Of a stretch of DNA of 64,000 nt, positions 61,067-64,000 are shown piece by piece. The notes under the pieces are model-generated. The model made no database searches, was not told where the DNA came from, and saw only the letters and a list, made by a program, of their open reading frames with translations. The stretch spans positions 124,001-188,000 of the forward strand of contig NZ_FMDF01000073.1 in NCBI RefSeq assembly GCF_900091955.1, written 5' to 3'. This DNA is from Streptomyces sp. Ncost-T10-10d. GTDB taxonomy: Bacteria; Actinomycetota; Actinomycetes; Streptomycetales; Streptomycetaceae. Numbering within the stretch: the stretch's first letter is position 1; each line of letters begins with the position of its first letter. Both the position numbers and the translations under genes were made by a program.

Positions 61067-61504
61067 ATGCGCGAGTCGGTTCAAGCTGAGGTCATGATGA
61101 GCTTCCTCGTCTCCGAGGAACTCTCTTTCCGGATCCCGGTGGAGCTCCGGTACGAAGTGTGCGATCCGTACGCGATCCGGATGACCTTCCATCTGCCCGG
61201 CGACGCCCCCGTCACCTGGGCATTCGGCCGTGAGCTGCTGCTCGACGGTCTCAACAGCCCCAGTGGCGACGGTGATGTGCATATCGGGCCCACGGAGCCC
61301 GAGGGACTGTCCGACGTACATATCCGACTTCAGGTGGGCACGGATCGCGCCCTCTTCAGGGCCGGTACGGCACCACTTGTGGCCTTCCTCGACCGGACGG
61401 ACAAACTTGTTCCGCTCGGGCAGGAGTGCACGCTGGGTGACTTCGAGGGCAACTTGGAAGAGGCCCTGGGCCGGATCCTCGCCGAGGAACAGAACGCCGG
61501 CTGA
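61067..61504 (+). CDS. ssgA: Sporulation/cell-division protein SsgA
   Basis: 145 residues from ATG 61067 (MRESVQAEVM...), which is the length of the S. griseus protein; a second start at 61097 would give 135. SsgA-like proteins are unique to sporulating actinomycetes and position SsgB and FtsZ at division sites. Signature: SEELSFRIPVELRYEVCDPYAIRMTFHLPG and VTWAFGRELLLDGLN. SsgA itself marks sites of wall growth and is required for sporulation septa. Confidence 0.96.
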   Translation: MRESVQAEVMMSFLVSEELSFRIPVELRYEVCDPYAIRMTFHLPGDAPVTWAFGRELLLDGLNSPSGDGDVHIGPTEPEGLSDVHIRLQVGTDRALFRAGTAPLVAFLDRTDKLVPLGQECTLGDFEGNLEEALGRILAEEQNAG

Positions 61505-61584
61505 GGAGGACGGCGCCGCCGACCGGCCCGCCGGTCGAACACAACACCTGCCGAATGGGTGAATCGCTCTCCGTGAGGAGGCGT

Positions 61585-62895
61585 TCAAGGTCTTGTCCTA
61601 CGACGACGGCCCTTCCCGGTCCGTACGGATGCCGAAGCTCCGGCTTCCGCGCCGACCCCTGTGCGGTCCGCGGAGACGACCAGCGCCGCGAGCACCGTCG
61701 TCACCGGCACCGCGGCGACCAGTCCGATCGAACCGACCAGCGTTCGTACGATCTCCTCCGCCACCAGCTCGCTGTTGGCCACCGTTCCCACGCTGCTCTG
61801 CGCGATCGAGAACAGCAGCAGCAGCGGCAGTGCGGCGCCCGCGTAGGCGAGCACCAGCGTGTTGACGACCGAGGCGATGTGATCACGCCCGATCCTGATT
61901 CCTGCCCGGTAGAGCCCCCGAGCACCCATCGTCGGGTTCGCCTGGTGCAGCTCCCAGACCGCCGATGTCTGGGTGACCGTCACATCGTCGAGCACCCCGA
62001 GCGAGCCGATGATGACACCGGCCAGCAGCAGACCGCTCATGTCGATGTGCGGGTAAAGGCCGTGGATGAGGCCGGTGCTGTCGTCGGTGTTGCCGGTCAG
62101 GCTCGCCCAGCCGATGAAGAGCGATCCGAGCAGCCCGATCAGCAGCAATGAGATCAGTGTGCCGATCACCGCGACCGACGTGCGGGCGGTCAGGCCGTGG
62201 CACATGTAGAGCGCGATCAGCATGATCGCACTGGCCCCGACCACCGCGACGAGCAGTGGATTCGAGCCTTGGAGGATGGCCGGAAGGATGAACAGGGTCA
62301 GCACGGCGAAGGACACGGCGAGCGCGACCAGTGCCATCACCCCTCGCATCCTGCCCACCGCGATCACGACCAGGGCGAAGATCCCTGCCAGCAGTGTCAT
62401 CGGGAACTTCCGGTTGACATCCGTCACCGAGTACTGCAGATCACGGGGTGCGTCGGGGGCGTACGCCACGACCACGCCCTGCCCTTCGCGCAACTGACGG
62501 GGTGCGTCGGGCTGGACGATCTCGACGAAGGTCCGGCCCTTGTCGTGACCGGTCGTCACCTCGACGGTGGCCTTCTCGCACAGCCCGGGTCCGCTCCCCG
62601 ACGGCGGGGTGGTCTCGCCGCTGATGGGTGTCCGGGCGGCGTTCACGTCCTTGCAGTCCACCTTGTCGATATTCACCACCTTTCCCTGTTGGGTCTGCCG
62701 GTCGAAGCCGACACCGGTCCGCTCGTGCGGGGGCGCGCCGCCCGGCCAGAGCACCACCAGGCCGACGACGACCGCGGTGGCGAATGGGATCAGGACGGCC
62801 GCGATGACCTTGCGCAGATGTTTGGAGACGGGCGCGGCAGGGCCATGGCTGTGCGAGTGGCCGTGGGGTTCGGGGTCGGTACGGGGGGAGGTCAC
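61585..62895 (-). CDS. YibE/F family membrane protein
   Basis: About 436 residues from GTG 62895, preceded by no strong ribosome site. It opens with a His-rich cytoplasmic stretch (PHGHSHSHGPAAP), one membrane helix, an extracytoplasmic loop with three Cys, then eight hydrophobic segments. MTLLAGIFALVVIAVGRMRGVMALVALAVSF and IIGSLGVLDDVTVTQTSAVWEL are YibE/F signatures. Function unknown. It diverges from thiC. Confidence 0.88.
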   Translation of the reverse strand: MTSPRTDPEPHGHSHSHGPAAPVSKHLRKVIAAVLIPFATAVVVGLVVLWPGGAPPHERTGVGFDRQTQQGKVVNIDKVDCKDVNAARTPISGETTPPSGSGPGLCEKATVEVTTGHDKGRTFVEIVQPDAPRQLREGQGVVVAYAPDAPRDLQYSVTDVNRKFPMTLLAGIFALVVIAVGRMRGVMALVALAVSFAVLTLFILPAILQGSNPLLVAVVGASAIMLIALYMCHGLTARTSVAVIGTLISLLLIGLLGSLFIGWASLTGNTDDSTGLIHGLYPHIDMSGLLLAGVIIGSLGVLDDVTVTQTSAVWELHQANPTMGARGLYRAGIRIGRDHIASVVNTLVLAYAGAALPLLLLFSIAQSSVGTVANSELVAEEIVRTLVGSIGLVAAVPVTTVLAALVVSADRTGVGAEAGASASVRTGKGRRRRTRP

Positions 62896-62972
62896 CGGCC
62901 GATCATCGCAAGAAGAGAAGGGCCCTCTGTTCATTACGCCGGACAGGACGCTAGCGTGGAGGAACCTTTGCA

Positions 62973-64000
<1,028 letters not shown>

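Overview
The window is high-GC actinobacterial DNA, almost certainly from a Streptomyces chromosome close to oriC. The order murJ, DUF6049 protein, cca, MFS, ino1, padR, class A PBP, GT87, femX, rpsF-ssb-rpsR-rplI, MATE, dnaB and then ssgR-ssgA and thiC is the one I know from the origin-proximal core of Streptomyces. Five perfect 14-bp parS-type palindromes (GTTTCACGTGAAAC) and DnaA boxes of the Streptomyces type fit that position.

Bases 1-21765 are conserved core. This part holds cell-wall genes (lipid II flippase MurJ, a class A penicillin-binding protein, the FemX-type lipid II branching enzyme and an alanine-racemase-like protein), tRNA maturation (cca), inositol phosphate synthesis with a PadR regulator, a ribosomal protein/SSB operon and the replicative helicase. 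Two long overlapping palindromes with parS cores lie between the convergent cca and MFS genes. As sequenced, ssb carries a one-base insertion that removes its acidic C-terminal tip.

Bases 21777-42812 are a 21.0-kb Tn7-like transposon that I can delimit from the sequence. It starts 11 bp after the dnaB stop codon and has 25-bp terminal inverted repeats (21/25 matching). An identical 7-bp sequence (GCGTTGT) sits directly outside each end, and arrays of a putative TnsB-binding motif lie inside. It carries an overlapping tnsA-tnsB-tnsC-tniQ/tnsD operon. The target-selector gene is split by a -1 frameshift at a C5 run. Cargo is a handful of small proteins I do not recognise. Inside this cargo sits a complete 10.36-kb Tn3-family transposon (31642-42003; perfect 43-bp inverted repeats, 5-bp TGATC duplication). 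It has cut a small gene in two, and the gene can be rejoined exactly in silico. The Tn3 element carries TnpA, an atypical serine recombinase and a seven-gene oxidoreductase/detoxification operon (SRPBCC, SDR, old yellow enzyme, two NAD(P)-binding proteins, RidA, VOC) facing a GntR regulator across a clear operator.

Bases 42820-47310 look like the debris of repeated insertion and deletion at the same place: a tnsA fragment about 80 codons long, another array of TnsB-like motifs, a truncated dienelactone hydrolase and a truncated ABC ATPase. Intact genes among them encode a MarR-like regulator, a DUF4097 protein, a TetR regulator and a RibD/DHFR-like reductase.

Bases 47398-64000 return to Streptomyces core: serine hydrolase, AlkZ-like winged-helix protein, acetyltransferases, MarR/MFS pair, HbpS-like protein, flavohaemoglobin, Nudix, LysR, cystathionine gamma-lyase family enzyme, small membrane proteins, the sporulation pair ssgR-ssgA, a YibE/F membrane protein, and a TPP riboswitch leading into thiC, which runs off the end. 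The thiC coding sequence contains what looks like an in-frame copy of a short Streptomyces dispersed palindrome.
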